From: JAFDZW01 sp035632315
GTDB taxonomy: Bacteria > Bacteroidota > Ignavibacteria > Palsa-1295
Direction of reading: 5' to 3'
Length of the DNA: 46,135 nucleotides
Assembly: GCA_035632315.1 (NCBI GenBank)
Contig: DASQGZ010000057.1
Span: forward strand, 1 to 46,135
Both the position numbers and the translations under genes were made by a program. Below, piece by piece: positions 1-8,482 of this stretch (the first letter of the stretch is position 1; every line of letters begins with the position of its first letter). A model generated the notes under the pieces. That model worked only from the letters and a program-made list of their open reading frames with translations. It was not told where the DNA came from and searched no databases.

Positions 1-206
1 GCCAAATGATTAGTTATTGCATAAGCCGCAGCTGCATTTGCACCTTGAAGAAGCCACCACGATCCCTCCATCTGCAAATCACCTTTCTGGTTCAGCATAG
101 GGGCATGGAGTTTATTAGGATTATACGCAGGTGGCGTGCAAGAAGAAAGCATCATTACGATACACAATGAAGCAGACAGTCCCTCCTTTCGTATCTTACA
201 CTTCAT
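1..206 (-). CDS. Lipoprotein, N-terminal part (cut by window edge)
   Basis: An open frame starts at ATG 206 and runs off the left edge, giving 68 residues. It opens with a charged stretch (MKCKIRKEG), a short hydrophobic core and a lipobox LSSC with the acylated Cys at residue 23, so it should be a lipid-anchored envelope protein. The mature part begins TPPAYNPNKLHAPML, followed by NQKGDLQ and AAAAYAITNHL. From memory this resembles a family of Bacteroidota lipoproteins predicted to carry a beta-rich outer-membrane domain, but I cannot name it. It lies 39 bp after mraY on the same strand, where murD would be expected in many dcw clusters. A TAACTTTG hexamer-like box at 234-241 may give it its own promoter. 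The reading frame is well supported; the function is unknown. Confidence 0.7.
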   Translation of the reverse strand, partial: MKCKIRKEGLSASLCIVMMLSSCTPPAYNPNKLHAPMLNQKGDLQMEGSWWLLQGANAAAAYAITNHL

Positions 207-233
207 ATCAGAATATAAACACTTTGCTTTTTA

Positions 234-241
234 CAAAGTTA
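234..241 (-). promoter_or_regulatory. Possible -7 box for the lipoprotein after mraY
   Basis: The minus strand reads TAACTTTG, matching the Bacteroidota -7 consensus TAnnTTTG, 27 bp before the lipoprotein ATG and just after the mraY stop. No TTG lies at the usual 17-23 bp upstream, so only half the promoter is seen. The same bases form one arm of a 6-bp inverted repeat (ACTTTG 221-226, CAAAGT 234-239) that could instead be a weak mraY stem-loop. Confidence 0.3.
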
Positions 242-245
242 CAAT

Positions 246-1370
246 TTATCTCACTTTGAACGTGGTCAACATCAGAATTGCAAGCAGAATGGCGACGATA
301 TATGCTCTTGTAACGATCTTTTCTTCGGGCCAGCCGATGAGTTCGAAGTGGTGGTGGATCGGCGCCATTTTGAAAATGCGTTTGCCTTCGCCGAATCGTT
401 TGCGCGTATATTTGAAATAGAGCGTCTGCGAAATCACCGAAAGGGATTCGAGAAAAAATATCCCGCCGACGATCGGCAGTACGAATTCTTTTTTGATTAG
501 CACCATGATCGTCCCGAGCGCTGAGCCAAGGGCAAGCGAACCCGTATCACCCATAAAGACCTGCGCCGGATGCGCATTGAACCAGAGAAACCCAAGCACT
601 GCGCCAATAAGCGCGGCACAAAAGACCGTCAACTCACCAGAGCCTCGAAGATATGGGATGTTCAGATATGTGCTCAGCGAAAGATTACCGGTAAAGTACG
701 CAAGGAGCATTACGGCGATGAATGCGATCGCGACTGTACCAGACGCAAGTCCGTCGAGTCCATCGGTTATGTTCACCGCATTCGACGTTGCAGTGATAAC
801 AACGATCACGAACGGAATGTAGAGCCAGTTACCAAATTCAAAAACGAGATTTTTGAAGAACGGCATCGTCGTTGCTGTTGTAATATCCGGAAAATGTCCC
901 GGTGCCAACATGATCGACAGCCCTACCATCAAGCCGACAGCGATCTGCCCCATCAACTTATACCGTGCGACAAGTCCTTTCTTTTTCTTCTTGACGACCT
1001 TCAAGTAATCGTCAAGAAATCCGACTGCGCCAAGCGCCGCTGTCGCAAGAAATGTCACGATGATAAATAAATTTCCGATGTCCGCCCATAGCAGCGTTGG
1101 CGCAAGAGCGGCGAAAAGAATGATGAGGCCACCCATCATCGGCGTGCCGGCTTTGGAAAGGTGCGTCTTCGGCGCTTCGGTCTTTCCTTGTTCAGCAACC
1201 TGCAGCTTACGCAAGCGTTCGATAATGCGGGGACCAATAAATAAACTGATCGCAAGCGCCGATACTGCCGCTGCCGCAGAACGGAACGTAATGAATCGGA
1301 TAAGCTCACCGCCCGGTAATCCCTGCGGCGCGAACAGGTGGTTTATCCAACTCAGTAAATAGTAAAGCAT
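246..1370 (-). CDS. mraY: Phospho-N-acetylmuramoyl-pentapeptide-transferase MraY
   Basis: MraY moves phospho-MurNAc-pentapeptide from UDP to undecaprenyl phosphate at the inner membrane, making lipid I. The 374-residue product has about ten hydrophobic segments, the catalytic DDYLK motif (Asp120-Asp121), an NITDGLDGLA loop and the late HHHFE motif, all typical of MraY. I chose ATG 1370 (MLYYLLSWINHLF) because that is where family homology begins; the frame stays open upstream only through a 7-bp repeat that also covers the murF stop. It is the last recognisable dcw gene here; murD, ftsW and murG do not follow inside the window. Expression should come from the mraZ promoter, unless the repeat-rich gap with murF holds something I do not see. 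Confidence 0.96.
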   Translation of the reverse strand: MLYYLLSWINHLFAPQGLPGGELIRFITFRSAAAAVSALAISLFIGPRIIERLRKLQVAEQGKTEAPKTHLSKAGTPMMGGLIILFAALAPTLLWADIGNLFIIVTFLATAALGAVGFLDDYLKVVKKKKKGLVARYKLMGQIAVGLMVGLSIMLAPGHFPDITTATTMPFFKNLVFEFGNWLYIPFVIVVITATSNAVNITDGLDGLASGTVAIAFIAVMLLAYFTGNLSLSTYLNIPYLRGSGELTVFCAALIGAVLGFLWFNAHPAQVFMGDTGSLALGSALGTIMVLIKKEFVLPIVGGIFFLESLSVISQTLYFKYTRKRFGEGKRIFKMAPIHHHFELIGWPEEKIVTRAYIVAILLAILMLTTFKVR

Positions 1371-1374
1371 TTTT

Positions 1375-1446
1375 TTGGAATGATGAGTGATGAATGTTGA
1401 ATGATGAATTGAACATCTATCATTCTCAATTCTCAATTCTCAATTT
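1375..1446. repeat. 7-bp tandem repeat between murF and mraY
   Basis: On the minus strand the unit AATTGAG occurs three times in tandem, ending in AATG (plus-strand 1422-1446). It is followed by degenerate ATGATGAATG-like units down to 1375. The murF stop codon (1426-1428) lies inside the repeat. It is low-complexity and codes for nothing plausible; similar tandem 7-mers occur between genes in related uncultured bacteria, as I recall. Confidence 0.75.
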
Positions 1447-2829
1447 CTCTAACACTTCTTCCATTCGCATTCCGCGAGAGCCTTTAATCAATATCACGTC
1501 GCCGTTGCGAATGATCTCTTTGAGCGAACGAGCAATATCGTCTTTCGAATCGGCATAGGTCGCATTCGTCTTCGTTGCTTTGAGCAATTCGGCAAATGCA
1601 CGCTTCATCGCATTGCCAGAAAAATAATAGCCATCGAACTTGTGCTTCGCCATCAATTTACCGAGCGCTTTATGTTCTTCGGCAGACCGTGTGCCAAGTT
1701 CGAACATATCGCCGGCGACGAGATACTTCTTTCCCTTCGATGGAAGTTGCTTGAGTGTCTGCATTGCCGCCGCGAATGATTCGGGATTCGCATTGTACGC
1801 GTCGTTAATGACGAGTACGCCGTTCGCAAACTTCACCATTTCCATTCTTTTCGAATGCGGTATGTATGACTCGAAGCTTTGCTTTATATTCGTAGGCCTC
1901 ACTCCGAAGTGATTCGCAACAGATGCAACGCCGGCAATAAGCGACGGCGCATAGTCGGCAATGATCGCCGTTTTGAAATTTATTTTCTTTTTGTTGATGA
2001 CGAGATCGATAGACTGCTTGCCATCGGTTGTCAAACCTTTGGAGACAGCATAGACAGATGCTTTCTTTCTTGTACCGAACGTTATTCCGTTCGTTCCAAA
2101 CGATTTTGCTTTCAGCTTCGAGAATTTATCATCGAGATTAATGAACGCAAACCCCTCGTGATCTTTCAGATAATGGAAGAGTGTGAGTTCTTCTTTTGCA
2201 ACGCCCATCACATTCTTGAAAAATTCCAGGTGCTCTCTGCCGATGTTCGTAATGATGCCATGCGTCGGCTGTGCAATTTCTGTCAGCCTTTCGATCTCGC
2301 CCGGATGATTCGTGCCGATCTCGAAAATGGCAATTTCATGTTCGGGTCGGAGTAAAAACAGCATCCTCGGCAAGCCAATGTGATTATTATAATTCGCCTC
2401 TGTCTTCAGGACATTGAACGACGTTCCCAAGACATGGCTCATTACGTCCTTCATCGTTGTCTTGCCGTTCGATCCTGCAACGAGCAGGATCGGGATGCTA
2501 AACTTATTGCGGTAGATATTTGCGAGATCGCCGTATGTATGAAGCGTGTCCTTCACAACGATGAGCGATAATCCTTTCGGGGCTTTGCGGACATTTGACG
2601 TAAACCAGAGATTGTCAACGACAGCCGCCACCGCTCCCGATTTTTTCGCAACATCAAGAAAACCATGCCCGTCGAACTTCTCGCCGCGTAGTGCAATAAA
2701 AAGATCGCCGCGCTTGATGTTGCGAGAATCCGTCGAGACATTATTGACTCGGGCTTGTGGCGTGAGGCTCTCAAATCCCATTGCTCGGATGTGCGGTGTG
2801 TGAAGAATATCGCTTATGGTAAAATTCAC
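1426..2829 (-). CDS. murF: UDP-MurNAc-tripeptide D-Ala-D-Ala ligase MurF
   Basis: MurF is the cytoplasmic ATP-dependent ligase that adds D-Ala-D-Ala and completes UDP-MurNAc-pentapeptide. The protein has the N-terminal MurF/MurE-like domain (STDSRNIKRGDLFIALRG), the ATP loop GSNGKTTM near residue 120, the NYNNHIGLP segment, and the C-terminal VINDAYNANPESF and VLIKGSRGMRMEE motifs. No ATG fits: candidates are GTG 2829 (used here, 467 residues) and TTG 2835, two codons earlier. The last codons (LRIEN-stop) are written in the 7-bp repeat, so the C-terminus has been reshaped by repeat DNA. It lies between murE and mraY in the usual dcw order, separated from murE by a perfect hairpin. Confidence 0.95.
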   Translation of the reverse strand: MNFTISDILHTPHIRAMGFESLTPQARVNNVSTDSRNIKRGDLFIALRGEKFDGHGFLDVAKKSGAVAAVVDNLWFTSNVRKAPKGLSLIVVKDTLHTYGDLANIYRNKFSIPILLVAGSNGKTTMKDVMSHVLGTSFNVLKTEANYNNHIGLPRMLFLLRPEHEIAIFEIGTNHPGEIERLTEIAQPTHGIITNIGREHLEFFKNVMGVAKEELTLFHYLKDHEGFAFINLDDKFSKLKAKSFGTNGITFGTRKKASVYAVSKGLTTDGKQSIDLVINKKKINFKTAIIADYAPSLIAGVASVANHFGVRPTNIKQSFESYIPHSKRMEMVKFANGVLVINDAYNANPESFAAAMQTLKQLPSKGKKYLVAGDMFELGTRSAEEHKALGKLMAKHKFDGYYFSGNAMKRAFAELLKATKTNATYADSKDDIARSLKEIIRNGDVILIKGSRGMRMEEVLEKLRIEN

Positions 2830-2851
2830 TTGCAAATGAATTATTAGTTAT

Positions 2852-2895
2852 GATGTCATTGCGAGGAGGGCTTTAGCCCTCCTCGCAATGACATC
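2852..2895. repeat. Perfect 20-bp hairpin between murE and murF
   Basis: Arms 2852-2871 and 2876-2895 are perfect complements around a 4-base TTTA loop. The right arm, GCCCTCCTCGCAATGACATC, is identical to the right end of the element at 7436-7455. It starts one base after the murE stop and ends 16-22 bp before the murF start. There is no U-tract, so it looks like a REP-type mobile hairpin, not an intrinsic terminator; it could protect or process the operon mRNA. Confidence 0.85.
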
Positions 2896-4401
2896 TTAGA
2901 GAGTTTTCATAAACTTCAACACTTCTTCTTTATCATCGAAATGCCGCTTCTTGTTTACGATGATCTGGTAATCCTCGTGGCCTTTGCCGGCGAGAAGCAC
3001 GACGCTCGATGGTGTTGCCCGCGAAAGTGCGGAACGAATGGCTTCGGCTCTGTCGAGAATTATTTCAACATTCGCATTCGGCGACAATCCTGCTTGTATC
3101 TCGGCTGCGATTTGCGACGGATCTTCGGTGCGAGGATTATCATTCGTAATAATGATCGTATTGCTGAATTTTTCGGCAATGGCTCCCATCTGCGGACGCT
3201 TGGTTTTGTCACGGTCACCGCCGCAGCCGAACACGGTGATTATCTCGGCTTCGCGGCTGAGCACGCGAATTGTTCGGAGCACCTTTTCCAGTGCATCGGG
3301 CGTGTGGGCATAATCAATGATCGCCGTCGTTTTATTCGGCAGTTCGATCTGCTCGAAACGTCCGTGAACAGGAGCGATCTTATTAGATAATTCGGCGATC
3401 GCTTGTAATGAAAAACCTTCGACGCCAAAATAGAGCGCGGAGATCGCCGCAAGCATATTCTCTATATTAAATGTGCCGACAAGCCTCGAAGATATGCGAG
3501 CCGATTCGTCGGAGTAACGCTTCTTAACTGTAAAACTCGTGCCGGAAAGTGAATACGAAATATCGCTTGCCGTTATATCCGAATTTCCGAATCGGGTGCC
3601 GTCATCCATTCCGTAGGAGTGAGCATTCGCATGAGTGCCTCGGGTCATATATACGCCGTACTCGTCGTCGGCGTTCGTAATCGCAACAGCAGTTGGCGCA
3701 AGAGAATTAAAAAATTTGTACTTTGCCAGTGCATACTGTTCCATGGTCTTATGAAAATCGAGATGATCTTGTGTCAGGTTCGTAAAGACGCCGATCTGAA
3801 ACCTGAGCGCGCTCGTGCGATGAAGTTCTATTGCAATAGAGCTGACTTCTATCACGCAAGTTGTAACACCCACTTTGACCATATCTGCAAGCATCTTCGA
3901 TATATCGCGCGACTCCGGCGTCGTGAGCGAGCCGCCAATGAATTCATCGCCGATGTATGAGCCGAGCGTTCCGATCAAACCGGTCTTTTCGCCGCGAAGA
4001 GATAAAAACTGCCGGATGATATTTGTGGTCGTTGTTTTGCCGTTCGTGCCGGTGACACCGATCAACCGGAGTTTCGATGACGGCGAGCCGAATGCTTCTT
4101 CGCTGATAATCGCAAGTGCTTTACGGGCATTTTCCACGACAATCCTACTGACATTCGTTTTCTCAGCCTCTTCTTCCGAAAATGCCGAAGCGTCTTCGAT
4201 AATAATTGTTTTACCACCGCGAGCGATCGCATCGCCAATGAACTTGTGTCCGTCGGTTTGAAAACCTTTAATAGCAAAGAACGCAGAGCCGTTCGTCACG
4301 GCACGCGAATCGTATTGCGGGTCGGAGAGATCGGCGTCCTGCAAGCCGGTAAAGGCGAGGACACCGATCTCTCGTTGCCGCGTGAGCTCACTGAATCTCA
4401 T
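2896..4401 (-). CDS. murE: UDP-MurNAc-tripeptide synthetase MurE, meso-DAP type
   Basis: MurE adds the third stem residue to UDP-MurNAc-L-Ala-D-Glu in the cytoplasm. The 501-residue product has the ATP loop GVTGTNGKTTT (116-126), the TTPES substrate motif, the FTNLTQDHLDFH segment, and DNPR at 421-424. DNPR is the motif that selects meso-diaminopimelate over lysine, so the peptidoglycan should be of the DAP type. The ATG at 4401 begins MRFSELTRQ, normal for the family. The gene is 124 bp downstream of ftsI, and a stem-loop (4493-4519) lies in that gap. It is followed by the REP-like hairpin before murF. Confidence 0.96.
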   Translation of the reverse strand: MRFSELTRQREIGVLAFTGLQDADLSDPQYDSRAVTNGSAFFAIKGFQTDGHKFIGDAIARGGKTIIIEDASAFSEEEAEKTNVSRIVVENARKALAIISEEAFGSPSSKLRLIGVTGTNGKTTTTNIIRQFLSLRGEKTGLIGTLGSYIGDEFIGGSLTTPESRDISKMLADMVKVGVTTCVIEVSSIAIELHRTSALRFQIGVFTNLTQDHLDFHKTMEQYALAKYKFFNSLAPTAVAITNADDEYGVYMTRGTHANAHSYGMDDGTRFGNSDITASDISYSLSGTSFTVKKRYSDESARISSRLVGTFNIENMLAAISALYFGVEGFSLQAIAELSNKIAPVHGRFEQIELPNKTTAIIDYAHTPDALEKVLRTIRVLSREAEIITVFGCGGDRDKTKRPQMGAIAEKFSNTIIITNDNPRTEDPSQIAAEIQAGLSPNANVEIILDRAEAIRSALSRATPSSVVLLAGKGHEDYQIIVNKKRHFDDKEEVLKFMKTL

Positions 4402-4492
4402 TTGTCAAAGAACGGGGCTTTTGAACGGATGCGTTCACGTAAAAATGTGAAAAACATCCGACAGTAACTTTGGCGTGATCATAGAGTTGATT

Positions 4493-4519
4493 GTTTGCCG
4501 GAATAAGCCACCGGCAAAC
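4493..4519 (-). other. Stem-loop after ftsI
   Basis: A 9-bp perfect stem (GTTTGCCGG with CCGGCAAAC) closes a 9-base loop, starting 7 bp past the ftsI stop on the minus strand. No U-run follows, so I do not call it a terminator. It may stabilise or process the mRNA between ftsI and murE. Confidence 0.5.
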
Positions 4520-4525
4520 GACTAT

Positions 4526-6886
4526 CTATTCATCGCCAAAGAGCGTCACAGTGGGATTCCGTTCGTCGAGCATAGCGCCGGGATCAGGATTTTGCCGAAC
4601 GACTTTTCCGTCGCCGACAAACTGCACCCGGACATTCGACGCAGCAGCGAACTTCATCGCTCGCGCCACAGGCATTCCCCGGAAATCCGGAGCGTTCGCC
4701 GTGCCGGTCAAACCGGCAAGCCGATCGCTTTCATCTGCACGGGCGGCGCGTGTTACGAGCCGCACGGAATCACCCCCAACTTTTTCTGCACGCTCGACGA
4801 CACCATCATCATTTGCTTTGACGACGGTAAAGCCTTCCGAGCCGAGCACACGCTTTGCAAGATCGATCGGCAAGCCGCGCACGTCCGGCATTTCGCGATC
4901 GATAACATTATCATTCTGATCTTTCGGCCTGATGATCGTTCCCTCTATCTCGAGCGAGCCGCCTTCGTCAGGCGCGTTCTGCACTACTGCGGGCTGCGCC
5001 GACCGCGCACCCGACGGTAGTTTCCCGGTTTGTTCGAGAATAGACATCGCAATCTCGCGAAAGATCGGACCGCTGACCACGCCGCCGTAATAGCCAATAT
5101 GCGGCGAACGAAGGATCACGAGAATTTCATATTGCGGATCTTCCGCCGGAAAGAATCCGATAAACGTTGACGTGTAGTGCTCTTTCGAGTAATGACCGTT
5201 CACAAGCTGCTGTGCTGTGCCGGTCTTGCCGGCGATATTGATGCCTTTTATTTTGCAGATCGTTGCCGTGCCGGAATCGACAACACCGCGCATAATATCA
5301 ATGAGCGTGCGGCTTGTTTCGTCAGAGATGACGCGGCGGATCTCCTGCGGATGCGTTTCGACGATATCGCCGTTTGCCTGTCTGCGCTTGGCAACGATAT
5401 AGGGCTTCATCATCACGCCGTGATTCGCAACCGTTGCGTATGCCGCCGCAAGCTGGATCGGCGTTGCCGTTACTTCGTAACCGAACGCGATGTATCGTTT
5501 CGAGTTGATGCTCCACTTGCTCGGCTTATGCAGCGTACCGGGAATCTCTCCGGGGAGATCAATGCCCGTCAGGACACTAATGCCGAAGTCGCGCATATAT
5601 TTATAGAAGCGGCGGCGTTCGAGCTTGTCGGAAATTTGCGCGAAACAAACATTGCTCGATTTTTCAAGCGCTTGGCGAAATGTGAGGATGCCGTACTCGT
5701 GCGTGTCTTTAATTTTTGCTCCGCCTTCGATCACCCATGTTCCGCCATGTGCATCGATCTTATCTTCGGGCTTCCAGGCTTTCGTATCGAGTGAGATCGC
5801 GGCGGTTAATACTTTCATTGTCGAACCGGGTTCGAATGCGTCGGTGACGGCGCGGTTACGAAGCTGGTCGTTCGTTGCAGAAAAAAAATCGTTTGGGTTA
5901 TAATCCGGTACGTTCGCAAGCGAAAGAATCTCACCTGTTTTCGGATTCATTACGACGGCGATGCCTGCTTCGGCGGCAGCTTTTTCGACACCGCTGTGGA
6001 GCGCATTCTCGGTGACCGATTGAATGTTCTCGTCGATCGTGAGTGTGAGGTCGTCGCCGTTGGTTGCGGGTACTTGCTCATAATCAACATCCGGACGCGG
6101 CCGTCCGCGGCCGTCGCGCTGCATCACCGAGTACCCGTCTTTACCGTGCAGAATTTTATCATCGAAGAGTTCAAGCCCGGCAAGTCCCCTGCCATCTTTA
6201 CTTGAAAAGCCAAGTACGTGTGATGCTCTTCCGCCGAATGCATAACTGCGGCGTTCATCCATTTCGCGGATCAGCCCATGTTCTTTGATCTGGTCGAGCT
6301 TTGCTGCAACATCAAGCGGGACTTCTTTTTCGACGACGATATATCGGCGTGCCGTATCGTTTAATATCGCACCGTAAAAATCTTTGGGTTTTCCGAAATC
6401 CATCGCGAACGCTGCGGCAAGCACCGACTTATCTTTGATCTCTTTCGGATCGACGGCAAACTTGACGACAAATGAATTCGATGCCAGGATGATGCCGTTG
6501 CGATCGGTAATCACGCCGCGCCGAGCAGGAATATCGACCTGCATTTTATATTGGCTCGCCGCCTCCGACGAAAACTCGTCGTGATCAAGTACCTGCACTT
6601 TAAAGAGCTTAAAGACGACAGCGATGAATCCAAGGAGAAACACCGCAAGCATCACGTACAGGCGCGCGTTGCTTGTCATCGGATCTTTTGCAGGAGGGGC
6701 AGAGAAGAAGCGCTCGATCAAACGCTGATGCCAGCGCTGTTTCGGCTCGGCATCTCCCGTGGCAGGAGCATCAGAAGAAATAAACCCGGGACGATCGTTG
6801 GAATAGGGCGAGCGAATACTTTCGCCACGCATGTGGGGGCGAACGACAAGCGGTTGATCGGTATAAGCTCCGTTATATGAGCGCAC
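4526..6886 (-). CDS. ftsI: Septal transpeptidase FtsI (class B PBP) with two PASTA domains
   Basis: This penicillin-binding protein cross-links septal peptidoglycan in the periplasm. The 786 residues contain a long cytoplasmic N-terminus (about 1-74), one membrane helix (about 75-96), a PBP dimerisation domain starting at IPARRGVITDRNG, and a transpeptidase domain with the active-site STMK (Ser355-Lys358), SSN (410-412) and KTGT (554-557). After a linker rich in Ala, Gly and Asp come two PASTA-like repeats (about 666-725 and 732-786), beginning MPDVRG and APDFRG. PASTA modules are better known in Gram-positive PBPs and Ser/Thr kinases. The start is GTG 6886, six bases after the ftsL stop, so translation is probably coupled. 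The N-terminal tail of about 70 residues is long for FtsI. Confidence 0.94.
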   Translation of the reverse strand: MRSYNGAYTDQPLVVRPHMRGESIRSPYSNDRPGFISSDAPATGDAEPKQRWHQRLIERFFSAPPAKDPMTSNARLYVMLAVFLLGFIAVVFKLFKVQVLDHDEFSSEAASQYKMQVDIPARRGVITDRNGIILASNSFVVKFAVDPKEIKDKSVLAAAFAMDFGKPKDFYGAILNDTARRYIVVEKEVPLDVAAKLDQIKEHGLIREMDERRSYAFGGRASHVLGFSSKDGRGLAGLELFDDKILHGKDGYSVMQRDGRGRPRPDVDYEQVPATNGDDLTLTIDENIQSVTENALHSGVEKAAAEAGIAVVMNPKTGEILSLANVPDYNPNDFFSATNDQLRNRAVTDAFEPGSTMKVLTAAISLDTKAWKPEDKIDAHGGTWVIEGGAKIKDTHEYGILTFRQALEKSSNVCFAQISDKLERRRFYKYMRDFGISVLTGIDLPGEIPGTLHKPSKWSINSKRYIAFGYEVTATPIQLAAAYATVANHGVMMKPYIVAKRRQANGDIVETHPQEIRRVISDETSRTLIDIMRGVVDSGTATICKIKGINIAGKTGTAQQLVNGHYSKEHYTSTFIGFFPAEDPQYEILVILRSPHIGYYGGVVSGPIFREIAMSILEQTGKLPSGARSAQPAVVQNAPDEGGSLEIEGTIIRPKDQNDNVIDREMPDVRGLPIDLAKRVLGSEGFTVVKANDDGVVERAEKVGGDSVRLVTRAARADESDRLAGLTGTANAPDFRGMPVARAMKFAAASNVRVQFVGDGKVVRQNPDPGAMLDERNPTVTLFGDE

Positions 6887-6892
6887 AGTATT

Positions 6893-7303
6893 CTACTGCG
6901 TAGGGATCTTAAATTCGTTAATACCGTCCGATTCGATCATTCCAAACTTTGTTTTTGCGATCTGGCGGATGCGGTCGCCTGCCGAGAGCTGCATCTCTTC
7001 AGCTTTTAATTTTATGATGCGCTGTTTGGCAAGCTCTATCTCACCGTCAAGCTGTGCCTTTCGCTGTGTCAGTATGTTCACCTGCAGCGTATTCCAAATT
7101 ATCAGTACAGCGCAGAGCGTAACGATCGCTGCAAAAATGATGACATAAAGCGTCGGAATCCTGCCGACAACTTTGTCGATCGTTTCACCCGCTTTCTTTT
7201 TTTCCGGAACGTCTGCAACTGCATTCGGATGACGCGATCCGCCGAGTACCGTCCGTTCGGGCTGTACAGCTCTGCCTCGTGGCGTGTAGGCGATCTCCGT
7301 CAT
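6893..7303 (-). CDS. ftsL: FtsL-like divisome protein
   Basis: The 136-residue protein has a basic, disordered N-terminus of about 50 residues, one membrane helix (TLYVIIFAAIVTLCAVLIIW, about 51-70) and a periplasmic coiled coil rich in Gln, Lys and Glu (about 74-110). The C-terminal part contains IRQIAKTKFGM, similar to the FtsL/DivIC signature. FtsL sequences are poorly conserved, so the call rests on topology plus position between rsmH and ftsI, which is the standard place for ftsL. It would bind FtsB and FtsQ and help activate FtsI/FtsW. A 128-bp repeat element fills the gap to rsmH upstream. Confidence 0.8.
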   Translation of the reverse strand: MTEIAYTPRGRAVQPERTVLGGSRHPNAVADVPEKKKAGETIDKVVGRIPTLYVIIFAAIVTLCAVLIIWNTLQVNILTQRKAQLDGEIELAKQRIIKLKAEEMQLSAGDRIRQIAKTKFGMIESDGINEFKIPTQ

Positions 7304-7327
7304 TGTTTGGGTTTGCGTTATTGCTTG

Positions 7328-7455
7328 GATGTCATCGCGAGCACATTCGCTTTGCTCAGTGTAAACTCCGCGAACAATCTAAGATCTTGAAGATTGTCCC
7401 ACATTCGATATTTTAGATTGCTTCGTCGGGCTAACGCCCTCCTCGCAATGACATC
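7328..7455. repeat. 128-bp REP/MITE-like element between rsmH and ftsL
   Basis: The ends are a 14-base inverted repeat with one mismatch: GATGTCATCGCGAG (7328-7341) and CTCGCAATGACATC (7442-7455). Inside are a GGGC/GCCC hairpin, a CAATCT/AGATTG inverted pair and AGATTGCTTCG near the right end. The right-hand 20 bases match the murE-murF hairpin exactly. The core words GTCATTGCGAG and AAGCAATCT resemble a dispersed palindromic repeat known from many bacterial genomes. It fills nearly all of the 155-bp rsmH-ftsL gap and has no coding capacity. Confidence 0.8.
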
Positions 7456-7458
7456 GCA

Positions 7459-8403
7459 CTACACTCGTTCGGCTGCTCGCATCTTCGCGCTGCGGGCACG
7501 GATGTTACTGCCGATCTCTTCCTCACTTGCCGTCACCGGCTTCTTCGTCAATAGACGAAGCCGCGCCTTTGACAGATCGACCGATTCGCGAAGCGAGACG
7601 ATGCTCCCCGCTTCTGCGCGAGGCTTCGATTCGCGATTAAATAGATCTTTAACGATCCGGTCCTCAAGCGAATGATAGCTCACGACGACGATCCGCCCGC
7701 CGATATTAAGCAGTTCAACGGCTTCTTCGAGCGAGCGCCGCAGATTGCCAAGCTCGTCGTTAACTTCGATCCGAAGCGCCTGAAAAATGCGGGATAACAC
7801 CGCATTTTTTTTGTCTTCCCGAATGCCTTCGGTAATTACTTCCGCGAGCCGTGTCGTCGAAGTAATCGGCGCCGCGCTTCGGCGTTCTGCGATGCGATGC
7901 GCGATGCGCTTCGCAAATGGTTCTTCGCCATAATTTTTGAAAATCTGTGCAAGTTCGGCGGCGCTGTACGATGCGATGACGTCCTTCGCGCTTCGCGGCA
8001 GCCGCGGATCGAGCCGCATATCGAGTTCGCTCTCGTGCCGGTAGCTCAGCCCGACGCTTGTCGTATCGAACTGGCGGCTCGATACTCCAAGATCATAGAC
8101 GATGCCGTCGATCTTCGCTATCCCCAGTGATTCGAGAGAAGTCCGCAGCGAAGCGAAATTCTCGCGAACGATGGTAAGCCTCTCAGCAAAACCTGCAAGA
8201 CGCTCCGAAGCAAATCGGATCGCTTCGGGATCCGTATCGAAAGCTATGAGTCTCGAGCCACGAGACGCCTTCAAGATCCGTTCTGCATACCCTCCGCCGC
8301 CGAGCGTCGCATCGACGTATGTGCCGGCGTCCGCTCGGACAAGCAGTTCGACTGCTTCGTGAGCGAGTACGGGAATATGGTATGCAGACTCATCTATTAT
8401 CAC
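7459..8403 (-). CDS. rsmH: 16S rRNA m4C1402 methyltransferase RsmH (MraW)
   Basis: RsmH methylates N4 of cytosine 1402 in the decoding centre of 16S rRNA, using S-adenosylmethionine. The 314-residue protein begins MIIDESAYHIPVLAHEAVELL, carries the SAM-binding motif YVDATLGGGGYAERIL, the DGIVYDLGVSSRQFD segment, RLDPRLPRSAKD, and the late SYHSLEDRIVK motif, all characteristic of the family and of normal length. The start is ATG 8403, 79 bp after the mraZ stop. Its place as second gene after mraZ is the textbook dcw order. The last codons lie 3 bp from a repeat element. Confidence 0.97.
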   Translation of the reverse strand: MIIDESAYHIPVLAHEAVELLVRADAGTYVDATLGGGGYAERILKASRGSRLIAFDTDPEAIRFASERLAGFAERLTIVRENFASLRTSLESLGIAKIDGIVYDLGVSSRQFDTTSVGLSYRHESELDMRLDPRLPRSAKDVIASYSAAELAQIFKNYGEEPFAKRIAHRIAERRSAAPITSTTRLAEVITEGIREDKKNAVLSRIFQALRIEVNDELGNLRRSLEEAVELLNIGGRIVVVSYHSLEDRIVKDLFNRESKPRAEAGSIVSLRESVDLSKARLRLLTKKPVTASEEEIGSNIRARSAKMRAAERV

Positions 8404-8482
8404 AAATTGTAATCACAAGCTGCTGCACGTATCCACTGTCAATGAACCCTGCGAAAAGCGCTCTAGAGAAGCCGCGCCCGGC

